The notes below the pieces were generated by a model. That model had not been told where the DNA came from. It saw nothing but the letters and a program-made list of their open reading frames with translations, and did not search any database. Source: Planctomycetia bacterium (GTDB taxonomy: Bacteria; Planctomycetota; Phycisphaerae; Phycisphaerales; SM1A02). Taken from it: DNA of 7,537 nucleotides. Positions within the stretch are counted from its first letter, which is position 1, and each line of letters opens with the position of its first letter. Location of the stretch: the NCBI GenBank assembly GCA_005799475.1, contig SYGQ01000055.1:1-7537 (forward strand). The letters run 5' to 3'. A program made the position numbers and the translations under genes. Shown piece after piece: positions 1 to 6,205 of this stretch.

Positions 1-935
1 CCCGGGAAAACGCCGGTCGCGGCGTTGACTTCGGAGCGGCAGCCGAGGCTCGACTGCGATCCGTTGAGTCCGCTGCTGTACGGATCGGAGCAGCCCACGC
101 CAAGCCATGTTCCACTCGACGACGGCGTGCACGCTCCGCAGAGCGAGCCCTGAAGCGCTGTGAAACCGTGTTTGCCCCAGCCCATGCCGATCTGCTCGAC
201 GCGACCCGCCTTGAGGCGATAGAAGTTCTGCGGGATGAACGGGTGACGGTTGTCCGGGGAGGCGAACCAGTCGAGGAGCGCATCGCCGATGTTGCAACTT
301 GTTGTACCGATGGCGTAGGCCATGATGGTCTGACCGCTGACGACGACGCTGCCGTACTTGGACACATCAGGGATCGCGCCGACGATGACATCTGGACCGA
401 TCGTGCCGCCGCCGCCGGGCGAACCCTGGGTGATCTTGAGGATCCCTGCACCTCCGTCGGCCGAACCGAAACCACCGACCACGACGGCGTAGGTCACTCC
501 GGCGTTGAGGGTTCCTGTGGTCTGCGACTGGTACGAGCAGGCATCGTCGTTGCACAGGACGGGGACTTGGCTTCCGGCGCATGTCGACAGCACCGCGATG
601 CGCGAGTCCCAGGATGTGCCCGTGCAGGTCGACAGCGTGTAGTTCGTTGTGGTCGCGGGCGTGAAGGTGAAGTAGTTGGCCTTGTAGATCGTGTGCGCCG
701 AGGAGCATCCGCCGCCCGCGTTCACGGCGAGGCTTCCGGTGGCGCCTGAAGTGTTGAATGAGTTGTCGCCGAGTGCCGCAGGCTGTGCCGTCGCGCAACT
801 CGCGCCGCCACCGGCGACACCGCCGTCATCTTGACGCGCGTGGGCGGGAAGGTCGAGGCTCGAGGAGACGATTCCCGCAAGTGATGCCATCGATGCGAGC
901 GCGACGGCAGAAAGAACGGTTCGAGTCGTGTTCAT
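1..935 (-). CDS. Secreted Cys-rich protein: PPC-like domain plus uncharacterised C-terminal domain (3' end outside window)
   Basis: Reading from ATG at 935, 311 codons stay open to the left edge, so the C-terminus is missing. Residues 1-33 form a signal peptide (MNTTRTVLSAVALASMASLAG..., probable cut after AHA-33). Residues about 48-170 look like a pre-peptidase C-terminal (PPC)-type beta-sandwich: ALGDNSFNTS, YFTFTPATTTNYTLSTC, DSRIAVLSTC and a closing GVTYAVVVGGFG segment. A Gly-rich linker (GSPGGGG) leads to a second domain starting GPDVIVGAI at about 180, with SCNIGDALLDW, NFYRLKAGR, MGWGKHGFTAL, SLCGAC and LGVGCSDPYSSGLNG. I recall this domain from planctomycete hypothetical proteins but know no name or function for it. 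At least 12 cysteines suggest disulfides in an exported protein. AAGGAG lies 5 nt before the ATG and supports this start. Role unknown; PPC domains usually accompany secreted enzymes or surface proteins. No catalytic motif is visible in the part present. Confidence 0.88.
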   Translation of the reverse strand, partial: MNTTRTVLSAVALASMASLAGIVSSSLDLPAHARQDDGGVAGGGASCATAQPAALGDNSFNTSGATGSLAVNAGGGCSSAHTIYKANYFTFTPATTTNYTLSTCTGTSWDSRIAVLSTCAGSQVPVLCNDDACSYQSQTTGTLNAGVTYAVVVGGFGSADGGAGILKITQGSPGGGGTIGPDVIVGAIPDVSKYGSVVVSGQTIMAYAIGTTSCNIGDALLDWFASPDNRHPFIPQNFYRLKAGRVEQIGMGWGKHGFTALQGSLCGACTPSSSGTWLGVGCSDPYSSGLNGSQSSLGCRSEVNAATGVFP

Positions 936-940
936 TTGGG

Positions 941-946
941 CTCCTT
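941..946 (-). promoter_or_regulatory. Shine-Dalgarno of the PPC-like gene
   Basis: AAGGAG on the minus strand ends 5 nt before the ATG at 935. It is the clearest ribosome binding site in the window and fixes the start of the PPC-like gene. Confidence 0.75.
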
Positions 947-959
947 GAGGTCCTGCATC

Positions 960-987
960 AACATAACCTGAATTGCGTGGCAATCAA
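960..987 (-). promoter_or_regulatory. Candidate sigma-70-type promoter of the PPC-like gene
   Basis: On the minus strand, TTGATT (987-982) and TATGTT (965-960) are separated by 16 nt. Each matches four of six consensus bases. The -10 sits in an extended GGTTATGTT. The expected transcript start, near 953, gives a leader of about 18 nt containing the AAGGAG site, a coherent arrangement. The same GGTTATGTT with the same spacer occurs before the subtilase. Confidence 0.42.
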
Positions 988-1138
988 ACCCCAGCTGCTG
1001 GCACGGATGGATCGATCGCCTCGTGCTCGCGGCAGAGTGGGGTGCGGCGGTCGCAGATAGAGGGGAGCCTGGAATCGGCGCGGAGCATGGGTTTCCCGAG
1101 CCATCTCTCGATGGATTCCGGCGAGATTGGCGCTATTG

Positions 1139-1591
1139 ATGCCAGAGGCTGTTTCCCAGGGTGTTCCCAACGCTGCCAATGGCGTTGGAGTGAGTGGTAC
1201 CGTTAGCGGTCCGATGTTTGGTCCGAGTCCAACGCCGCTTGATCCCAAGCGAGATTATTCCGCGCTTGTTCCGGCGATCTTGCGAAATCCGCGCGTGGAG
1301 TTGGAGTCAGGCTTCCATCGGTTGCGCGACCTCCTTGCTGCCGAGGGGGCGCAGACGCGCGAAATGGCGGAGATCTACACGCGCGCGGCCTCCGGTGGCG
1401 TCACGCGGGAGGAGATCACGAAGGCCAACAGCCAGATGATGGACCTTGTGCGCATGGCCGGGATGGGGACCTTCTTCGCGGTGATCCCAGGGAGCGCGCT
1501 GTTGCTTCCTCTGGCGGTTGCGGCCGCTGCGAAGATGGGGATCCGCCTTCTCCCTGATTCATGGGAGAAGGGCGCGCCGCCGCGCGCATAG
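1139..1591 (+). CDS. Small LETM1-like protein
   Basis: The 150-residue product is the only plus-strand gene. After a Gly/Pro-rich, probably disordered N-terminus (residues 1-36) comes a charged helical part (LVPAILRNPRVELESGFHRLRDLL, about 43-66, and TREMAEIYTRAASGGVTREEI). It ends in a hydrophobic segment, FFAVIPGSALLLPLAV (112-127), followed by AAAAKMGIRLLPDSW. The order VPGS/LLLPL...GI.LLPS.(F/W) is the signature of LETM1-like domains. In mitochondrial LETM1 this region sits beside the membrane segment and is linked to K+/H+ or Ca2+/H+ exchange; the bacterial role is not settled. ATG 1139 is preferred. TTG codons at 1127 and 1136 are in frame and would add four residues or one; no convincing Shine-Dalgarno distinguishes them. 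A stop at 1058 excludes longer forms. One hydrophobic stretch means at most one membrane segment. Confidence 0.72.
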   Translation: MPEAVSQGVPNAANGVGVSGTVSGPMFGPSPTPLDPKRDYSALVPAILRNPRVELESGFHRLRDLLAAEGAQTREMAEIYTRAASGGVTREEITKANSQMMDLVRMAGMGTFFAVIPGSALLLPLAVAAAAKMGIRLLPDSWEKGAPPRA

Positions 1592-1611
1592 CGAACCGCA
1601 GGAGGGTTCGC
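1591..1611 (+). terminator. Hairpin at the end of the LETM1-like gene
   Basis: GCGAACC (1591-1597) and GGTTCGC (1605-1611) form a perfect 7-bp stem with a 7-nt loop, starting on the last base of the stop codon. No T-tract follows on either strand, so this is only a weak terminator or RNA 3'-end structure candidate in the convergent gap. Confidence 0.3.
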
Positions 1612-1848
1612 GAGAGTGAATCGCTTCGTCTCGCACACGACGCATGAGTTCGCGGTGTCCGAGCGCGTGGCCGACTCGGACCCAACGCGCAACGCGAACG
1701 CGGCGACGCTCCCGCGCTCGTCATCGCCGAAGAACAACGCGTTGGCGGCATCGACTCCTCCTGCAGGGTCAATCGCATCGACCTCGACGCCGTTGCCATC
1801 GGCGCACGGCTCGAAAGCGTGGGCTAGGTTCTCGACTTCGGGCTTCGA
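1592..1848 (-). pseudogene. Coding-like remnant in frame behind the oxidoreductase stop
   Basis: This is the gap between the convergent LETM1-like and oxidoreductase genes. After the oxidoreductase TGA (1851-1849) the same minus-strand frame stays open through this stretch and into the antisense of the LETM1-like gene. Its 86 codons before the LETM1-like stop have G+C of about 67/52/78% at codon positions 1/2/3 (hand count), the profile of a real high-GC gene read on this strand. The peptide includes VENLAHAFEPCADGNG, VDAIDPAGGVDAANALFF and GDDERGSVAAFALRVGS. There is no ATG or GTG start; the first usable codon is TTG at 1737, without a ribosome binding site. The oxidoreductase already has its family's usual C-terminus, so this is unlikely to be a lost part of it. 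It may be the remnant of another gene. I do not recognise the family. Confidence 0.35.
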
Positions 1849-3237
1849 TCAGGCGAACTGTGGAGGTTCGAACCCAGTGCGGTACTCGCGGCGCACGATG
1901 GTCCTGGTGGCCTCTTCGCAGTTCGTGAACGAAAGTGATGGGCGATCCCAGCGAAGTTCCTTGCCGGGGAACCGCGCTGCCTTCGAGCACAGCAGTCCTG
2001 CTTCGGCCATGCGCACTGCCGCGGAGAACGGCGACTGCACGAACGCGTCGGGCTTGCCGTGGATGGCGTCGACCCATGAGTGCCAGTGATTGCGCTCGAC
2101 GATTGCGCGCTGACCAGGGAGCTTCGTCCAGTCGACTTCCTGGCCGTCGCGCCAGACTTGGAGCGGTCCGTCGGAGCCGACGCAGAGGACCCCCTCCTCG
2201 CACACGACAAGCGTGCCGATGCCGCCGAAGTCACCAGGTGGCAACCCGAGCGCGGCACGCGACGGCGCCTGCGCCTTGTCGCAGTAGTGGACCGGGAACA
2301 CAGGGTTCGCGAATCGCGTGCCCCCGCCGTGGTAACTGACGACAGACTCCACATGGAGCGCGTGATAGAAGTCGCTCGGGTATCGGGTCTGTGCCGCGAC
2401 AGCAAACGGGGATCCGAGGTCATACGCGAAGACGAGGACATCAAGGAGATGCGTACACCAGTCGCCGAGTTGCCCAGTGCCGTAGTCCCAAGAGGACCGC
2501 CAGCGCACCGGACCGAGGCCCTCGCGGAATGGAGCGTCTTGCGCGCTGCCCAACCACAAGGGCCAATTGAGATTCGCCGGAGGTGGCGATGGATCCTTGA
2601 GTCCACCGTAGTAGAAGTAGAAGTTCCCGTCGTCGGGCGGGCCGTCGATCCAGACATGGGCCTCGATCGCCTTGCCCAGAAGTCCGCGACGCAGAATGTC
2701 GACGGCATGCTGCCGAGCCGGCGGCCCCATGCGCTGGTTGCCGACCTGTGTCACAAGATCGGGTCGCGCGCGCACGGCGTTGTCCATGAGTGCGACTTCT
2801 GAGAGTTGCTGCACGAGCGGCTTCTGTCCGTAGACATGCTTGTTCGCGGCCATCGCCGTGCTCATGATGACGGCGTGGTTGTGGTCGGGAGTGCACACAA
2901 CGACGCCGTCAAACTTGTCGGCGTGCTTGGCGAACGCCTCGCGCCAGTCGACGCAGGTGAACGCTGACGGGTGTTCGTGCGATACTTTCGCGAGCGCATC
3001 CGAGTCGACATCGCAGATGCCAACGAGTGCGATCCCGGGGTGCGCGAGCAGTTGTTCGCGATCAGCGGGGGCGATGGTGCCGCCGACGCCAACCTGGAGA
3101 ATCTGAAGCTTGCCATTGCGCAATGGAAGTGTGCGCCGAGCCGTCTTGGTCGCAGTGCAACCCCACGCGCCGCCCAACGCGAGCGACCCTAGCGCGAGCG
3201 AGCTGCTCGCGATCATTTGTCGGCGGGTGATGTTCAT
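1849..3237 (-). CDS. Tat-exported Gfo/Idh/MocA family oxidoreductase
   Basis: The product has 462 residues. ITRRQMIASSSLALGSLALG at the N-terminus is a twin-arginine export signal. A cysteine follows at 27 (GAWGC), but the lipobox is poor. The Rossmann domain begins KLQILQVGVGG (44-53), with LVGICDVDSDAL for the second strand and VVVCTPDHNHAVI (112-124). QKPL at 138-141 is the family's EKP motif with Gln for Glu, a known variant. GDWCTH (258-263) supplies the D-x3-H pair typical of the catalytic domain. The C-terminal part (SPFSAAVRMAEAGLLC, then RREYRTGFEP) fits the bacterial C-terminal domain of exported planctomycete/Bacteroidetes members. Family members use NAD(P) to oxidise or reduce sugars and inositols; the substrate here cannot be named. 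The third Gly of the usual GxGGxG is Ile55, so the dinucleotide loop is atypical. No Shine-Dalgarno is visible. It lies 83 nt after the subtilase. Confidence 0.93.
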   Translation of the reverse strand: MNITRRQMIASSSLALGSLALGGAWGCTATKTARRTLPLRNGKLQILQVGVGGTIAPADREQLLAHPGIALVGICDVDSDALAKVSHEHPSAFTCVDWREAFAKHADKFDGVVVCTPDHNHAVIMSTAMAANKHVYGQKPLVQQLSEVALMDNAVRARPDLVTQVGNQRMGPPARQHAVDILRRGLLGKAIEAHVWIDGPPDDGNFYFYYGGLKDPSPPPANLNWPLWLGSAQDAPFREGLGPVRWRSSWDYGTGQLGDWCTHLLDVLVFAYDLGSPFAVAAQTRYPSDFYHALHVESVVSYHGGGTRFANPVFPVHYCDKAQAPSRAALGLPPGDFGGIGTLVVCEEGVLCVGSDGPLQVWRDGQEVDWTKLPGQRAIVERNHWHSWVDAIHGKPDAFVQSPFSAAVRMAEAGLLCSKAARFPGKELRWDRPSLSFTNCEEATRTIVRREYRTGFEPPQFA

Positions 3238-3262
3238 GGGTTGTCAAGGTACTCAGGTGAAA

Positions 3263-3279
3263 CGCACCGCCGCGGTGCG
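3263..3279 (-). terminator. GC-rich hairpin between subtilase and oxidoreductase
   Basis: CGCACCG and CGGTGCG form a 7-bp stem around a 3-nt loop. On the minus strand it is followed by TTT. It lies about 41 nt after the subtilase stop and 25 nt before the oxidoreductase ATG. It could be a weak terminator, an attenuating hairpin or a protein-binding dyad. The T-tract is short, so readthrough into the oxidoreductase is plausible. Confidence 0.35.
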
Positions 3280-3320
3280 AGTCGCCCGCGGCCAGGAGAG
3301 AGCACCACGCCGATCGTCCG

Positions 3321-4880
3321 CTAGCCCCAGTTCGCGAAGAGTGCCGTGGCGTCGAGTCCATCGATGATGCCGTCGCCGGAGAGATCGCCCCAGAGGGATC
3401 CCGCGGTTCCGGTCAATCCCCATCGGCTGATGAGCACCGTGAGGTCGGAGCCATCGACGATGCCGTCCAAGTTGAGGTCCGCGGAGGCGCGGCCGCGTGT
3501 GGCGGTGCGGAACGCGCTGATCATCCCGTGCCCCTCCACATGGAGCGGATCAGGATGGAGGCCGGTGCCGTCCGAACGCGATGCCGTCGCGAACAGTGCG
3601 TCGCGCAAGCTTGCGACCGTGTAGTCGGGGCGCGCCTCGAGAATGCACGCGATGGCAGCGGCAACAAGCGGTGTGCTCAGGCTGGTTCCACTCACGCCGG
3701 CGGTTCCGGTTGCATTGGTGGAGTGAACGGTTGCCGTGCCGACGCCGCACGCGAGCACCTCAGGCTTGAGTCGGCCGTCTGCGGTCGGGCCACTCGACGA
3801 GAAACTCGCCATCACGCCGGCGATGTCGGTCGCACCGCAAGTGATGACGCCGAGCGCATCCGCGGGCGCGATGAGCGTGCTGGTGGTGGGATCCGCGTCA
3901 TGGCCCGCGTTGCCGGCAGCGGTGACACAGATCATGCCGTTGGCCGTTGCGAGGTTGACCGCGATCGTCGTGACCGCCGTCAACCCATCAAGGTCCGCCT
4001 GCGTGTACCAGTCGATGTAGCCGAGCGAACTCGTGGCGACATCGGCGCCATGGGCCTCAACGAACTCGATGCCGGCGGCGTAGTAGTCCTCCTCGACGGG
4101 TGTCTCGGTGGCGACATCTTCGGTCTTCGCGAGCACGAACCGCGCATTGAACGCTCCGCCGACGACGGTGCCGGGCAGGTACGCGCCGATCGTGCCAAGA
4201 ATCCATGTTCCATGCTTGTGCTGTGTGGCAGCATCCGTCGGCTCGATACCCGTGTTGGCGTCATTCTTGACGAAATCCCACTCAGCAATCACTTGGAGCG
4301 GGTGCGCGGGATTCGTGAAGGCCTCATGGACGCGATTGAAGCCGGTGTCGAGGATGCCGATGATCACGCCGTCTCCCGTCTGTCCCCAATCGTGAAGTCG
4401 CACGAGATCGATCTGCTCGAGCTGCGCGGCTGACACGCCGTAGTCGACGCTCGCGAGACCGTCACCCGATGTTGGCGGCGCGGCTTCGATGCCGTGATTC
4501 GCGCGCCCGCGACGCACCGGCTCAACGCGCCACACCGATGGCAACGCGGCCAGTGCGGCGACCTGAGCACGCGTCGCCTCAGCACTCACCGCACAGAGCC
4601 ACCGGCTCTGCGTCCTCACACGCGCGCCCGTCGACGCGACCGAGGCAGCGAGCGACGGATCAAGTGACACATCGCGGCGGTCGAAGAGTCCCGGCATTGT
4701 GCGCCGAACGCTCCGGCGTGCGAGCGCAGCGTCGCTGAGGACCGTCTGTTCGTACCTCGCAGGTGGAGCGCGAGTGTCGGCGAAGTACACCCACACCGGA
4801 ATCGTCGATCGATCCGATGCACCCGAGCTGGCCGCGCACACTGACGAGAGAACGAGCGACAGGAGGGCACCACGGGGCAT
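3321..4880 (-). CDS. Secreted subtilisin-like serine protease (S8) with dockerin-type C-terminus
   Basis: The product has 519 residues from ATG 4880. MPRGALLSLVLSSVCAASSGA is a signal peptide. The in-frame TTG at 4919 would put an Arg-rich stretch before it and is not preferred. Residues about 28-122 (PVWVYFADT ... SRWLCAVS ... LPSVWRVEPV) match the N-terminal region common in secreted S8 peptidases. The catalytic domain shows Asp178 (GILDTGF), His223 (HKHGTW), oxyanion Asn324 (AAGNAG) and Ser400 (GVSGTSLSTPL), so the triad is complete. A spacer leads to two Asp-rich repeats at 468-488 and 499-519 ending exactly at the C-terminus. These are like type I dockerin calcium-binding loops. In planctomycetes such tails occur on many secreted proteins without a known cellulosome, so the role is probably stabilisation or surface retention. 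It should cleave proteins outside the cytoplasm. No Shine-Dalgarno precedes the ATG. Confidence 0.93.
   Translation of the reverse strand: MPRGALLSLVLSSVCAASSGASDRSTIPVWVYFADTRAPPARYEQTVLSDAALARRSVRRTMPGLFDRRDVSLDPSLAASVASTGARVRTQSRWLCAVSAEATRAQVAALAALPSVWRVEPVRRGRANHGIEAAPPTSGDGLASVDYGVSAAQLEQIDLVRLHDWGQTGDGVIIGILDTGFNRVHEAFTNPAHPLQVIAEWDFVKNDANTGIEPTDAATQHKHGTWILGTIGAYLPGTVVGGAFNARFVLAKTEDVATETPVEEDYYAAGIEFVEAHGADVATSSLGYIDWYTQADLDGLTAVTTIAVNLATANGMICVTAAGNAGHDADPTTSTLIAPADALGVITCGATDIAGVMASFSSSGPTADGRLKPEVLACGVGTATVHSTNATGTAGVSGTSLSTPLVAAAIACILEARPDYTVASLRDALFATASRSDGTGLHPDPLHVEGHGMISAFRTATRGRASADLNLDGIVDGSDLTVLISRWGLTGTAGSLWGDLSGDGIIDGLDATALFANWG
3324..3479 (-). repeat. Two dockerin-type calcium-binding repeats in the subtilase
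   Basis: Two 21-residue copies occupy 3479-3417 and 3386-3324. Each starts DL, has a D-x-DG-I-x-DG loop, a helix beginning DL or DA, and ends in NWG or RWG. The second copy ends at the last codon of the protein. They are separated by 10 residues (LTGTAGSLWG). Confidence 0.8.
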
Positions 4881-4886
4881 CGCCAG

Positions 4887-4914
4887 AACATAACCGCGTC
4901 GCCGGCGTGCGCAA
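4887..4914 (-). promoter_or_regulatory. Candidate promoter of the subtilase, possibly leaderless
   Basis: On the minus strand, TTGCGC (4914-4909) and TATGTT (4892-4887) are 16 nt apart, and the -10 lies in GGTTATGTT. The -35 is poor (three of six). The -10 ends only 6 nt before the ATG at 4880, so transcription would begin at or next to the start codon. This agrees with the lack of a Shine-Dalgarno and with the strong terminator just upstream, which means the subtilase needs its own promoter. Confidence 0.33.
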
Positions 4915-4933
4915 CCCAAGCGATTGCGGAAAC

Positions 4934-4974
4934 AAGAAAGGGGTCCTGCGAAAATCGCGCAGGACCCCTTTCTT
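4934..4974 (-). terminator. Strong intrinsic terminator after the metalloprotease gene
   Basis: A perfect 17-bp inverted repeat, 4934-4950 with 4958-4974, has a 7-nt loop. The stem core is GGGGTCCTGCG, flanked by AAGAAA/TTTCTT. On the minus strand the hairpin starts 11 nt after the metalloprotease stop and its descending arm ends in TTTCTT, then GTTT. The A/T flanks are symmetrical, so it could work in both directions. It separates the esterase/metalloprotease unit from the subtilase. Confidence 0.9.
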
Positions 4975-4985
4975 GGGGATTGCTC

Positions 4986-6146
4986 TCAGCGGTCCCAGCC
5001 GATGGCGTCAAACGCTGCCAGATCGCTCGCTTTCATGTACGAGGGGGAGTAGGTCTGGCCCGACGAAAAGGCCGGGTCCATGATGCCGATGTTCGCGGTC
5101 TGCTCGCGGAAGTGGCTCGCCTGATAGGGCGAGCCGTCGCTCATCGCGTACTCCACGGTCACGAAGTCCGTGTGATGCGCGTCGTTGGGGCTGTTGTAGG
5201 CCACAAGCCTCGGGCGCGCGGTCCACTCCGCGAGCGTGTCAGGGTTGTAGTCAGCGGTGCCATCGGTGGTCTGGAAGCGGAACAGGTCAAGTGCCGTCGA
5301 CTCCTTCGACCAGACGCCTGCCGCACAGACGAACCCCATGGCGTGGCCGGTCTCATGAATGACCACATCGACGAATGAGTAGCCCGAGATCCCGTTGGTC
5401 GGGTCGTAGTCCCAGGAAAACGCCGTGTTGTATTGCATGCTCGCGTCGGTGCCGGTGACCGAGCCGATCGTCGCCTTGTAGTTGGCTCGCGTGAAGTACA
5501 CCCGATTCTCTGCCGTCAGCGTCGACGAGGTCCCGCTGTAGCGAACATTGATAGAGCTTCCGGTGGGAAGGTTCGCCTGGAGCGAGTCGGTGATGTCAGC
5601 ACCGGCGACGAGTCCCGCGCGCGCTGCGGTGTAGGTCGCTGTCGTGTAGCTCGGGCTCGTACCGCCCAACACGCCGCTTCCGAGCGCGGCGAAGGAGACG
5701 CTCACGGTCACTGTGATTGGATCGGTGAATTGCGCTTCGAGGTACTGCTCGGCCTTCTGGAAGGCGGGAATCGCAGCCGCAGGGACACTTGAGGCGAGCG
5801 AGAACACCACATTGACCTGAGCGGCGACGCCATCCTGCGGCGTGTCGACGATGGTCACGCCGTCAGCATCCATCTGTGCGTGATGATCGAGCGCCAACTT
5901 CTCAAGTCCCGCGGCATCGACTGATCCTCGCTTGGTGCCGCAGACGGGTCGCCACACTTCGACCCAGTCCGTCCAAGTTTCCTGACCGGTCGCATCGTTG
6001 ATTGCCCACTCGGATGGGAGCTCGAGGAGGAATGCGGGTTCGATCGGCCGGAACGAGTCCGCGGGATGCTGCGGACGCCCTTGGGCGCCGGCAAGCGTGA
6101 TGGCGACACCCCCGAGTAACGCGAAGAATGCGAGTTTCTGTCTCAT
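4986..6146 (-). CDS. Secreted HExxH zinc metalloprotease (NF038122-like)
   Basis: The product has 386 residues from ATG 6146, starting MRQKLAFFALLGGVAITLAGA, a signal peptide with a likely cut after AGA-21. The in-frame TTG at 6260 would add 38 residues overlapping the esterase gene and hide the signal, so it is rejected. The zinc motif HETGHAMGF is at 264-272 (His264, Glu265, His268), inside FVDVVIHETGHAMGF. The C-terminus has QASHFRE (His345, a possible third ligand), GIMDPAF and a final DLAAFDAIGWDR. This combination matches metalloproteases that NCBI, as I recall, calls NF038122, many of which carry a PEP-CTERM anchor. Here the protein stops directly after the IGWD motif, with no PEP-CTERM or dockerin, so it is probably released. 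AGGAG lies 11 nt before the ATG, a rather long spacing. The gene follows the esterase by 59 nt without a visible terminator. The substrate is unknown. Confidence 0.88.
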   Translation of the reverse strand: MRQKLAFFALLGGVAITLAGAQGRPQHPADSFRPIEPAFLLELPSEWAINDATGQETWTDWVEVWRPVCGTKRGSVDAAGLEKLALDHHAQMDADGVTIVDTPQDGVAAQVNVVFSLASSVPAAAIPAFQKAEQYLEAQFTDPITVTVSVSFAALGSGVLGGTSPSYTTATYTAARAGLVAGADITDSLQANLPTGSSINVRYSGTSSTLTAENRVYFTRANYKATIGSVTGTDASMQYNTAFSWDYDPTNGISGYSFVDVVIHETGHAMGFVCAAGVWSKESTALDLFRFQTTDGTADYNPDTLAEWTARPRLVAYNSPNDAHHTDFVTVEYAMSDGSPYQASHFREQTANIGIMDPAFSSGQTYSPSYMKASDLAAFDAIGWDR

Positions 6147-6157
6147 GCTGATGACAA

Positions 6158-6162
6158 CTCCT
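6158..6162 (-). promoter_or_regulatory. Probable Shine-Dalgarno of the metalloprotease
   Basis: AGGAG on the minus strand, 11 nt from the ATG at 6146. The spacing is longer than optimal, but no better site exists and it favours the signal-peptide start over the upstream TTG at 6260. Confidence 0.5.
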
Positions 6163-6205
6163 GTTTTGTGAAGTGGATCAACCGGTCTGGGGACCTGCGC
6201 GGATC

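Noticed and set aside
168..749. Plus-strand open frame of 193 codons near the left edge
   Set aside because: It is antisense to the PPC-like gene, which has a signal peptide, Shine-Dalgarno and domain structure on the minus strand.
1865..1876. tRNA T-arm-like GGTTCGAACC
   Set aside because: It encodes part of the conserved GFEP end of the oxidoreductase; no anticodon or acceptor stem can be formed around it.
1616..2089. Plus-strand open frame of 157 codons
   Set aside because: It runs into the antisense of the oxidoreductase, is Ser/Thr/Pro-rich like a shadow frame, and in the gap its position-2 G+C exceeds position 1, opposite to real genes.
2080..2802. Plus-strand open frame of 240 codons
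   Set aside because: It is antisense to the clear Gfo/Idh/MocA oxidoreductase and has no recognisable domain or ribosome site.
3528..4433. Plus-strand open frame of 301 codons
   Set aside because: It lies entirely antisense to the subtilase catalytic domain, whose triad motifs are complete; Arg/Ala/Gly-rich composition is that of a shadow frame.
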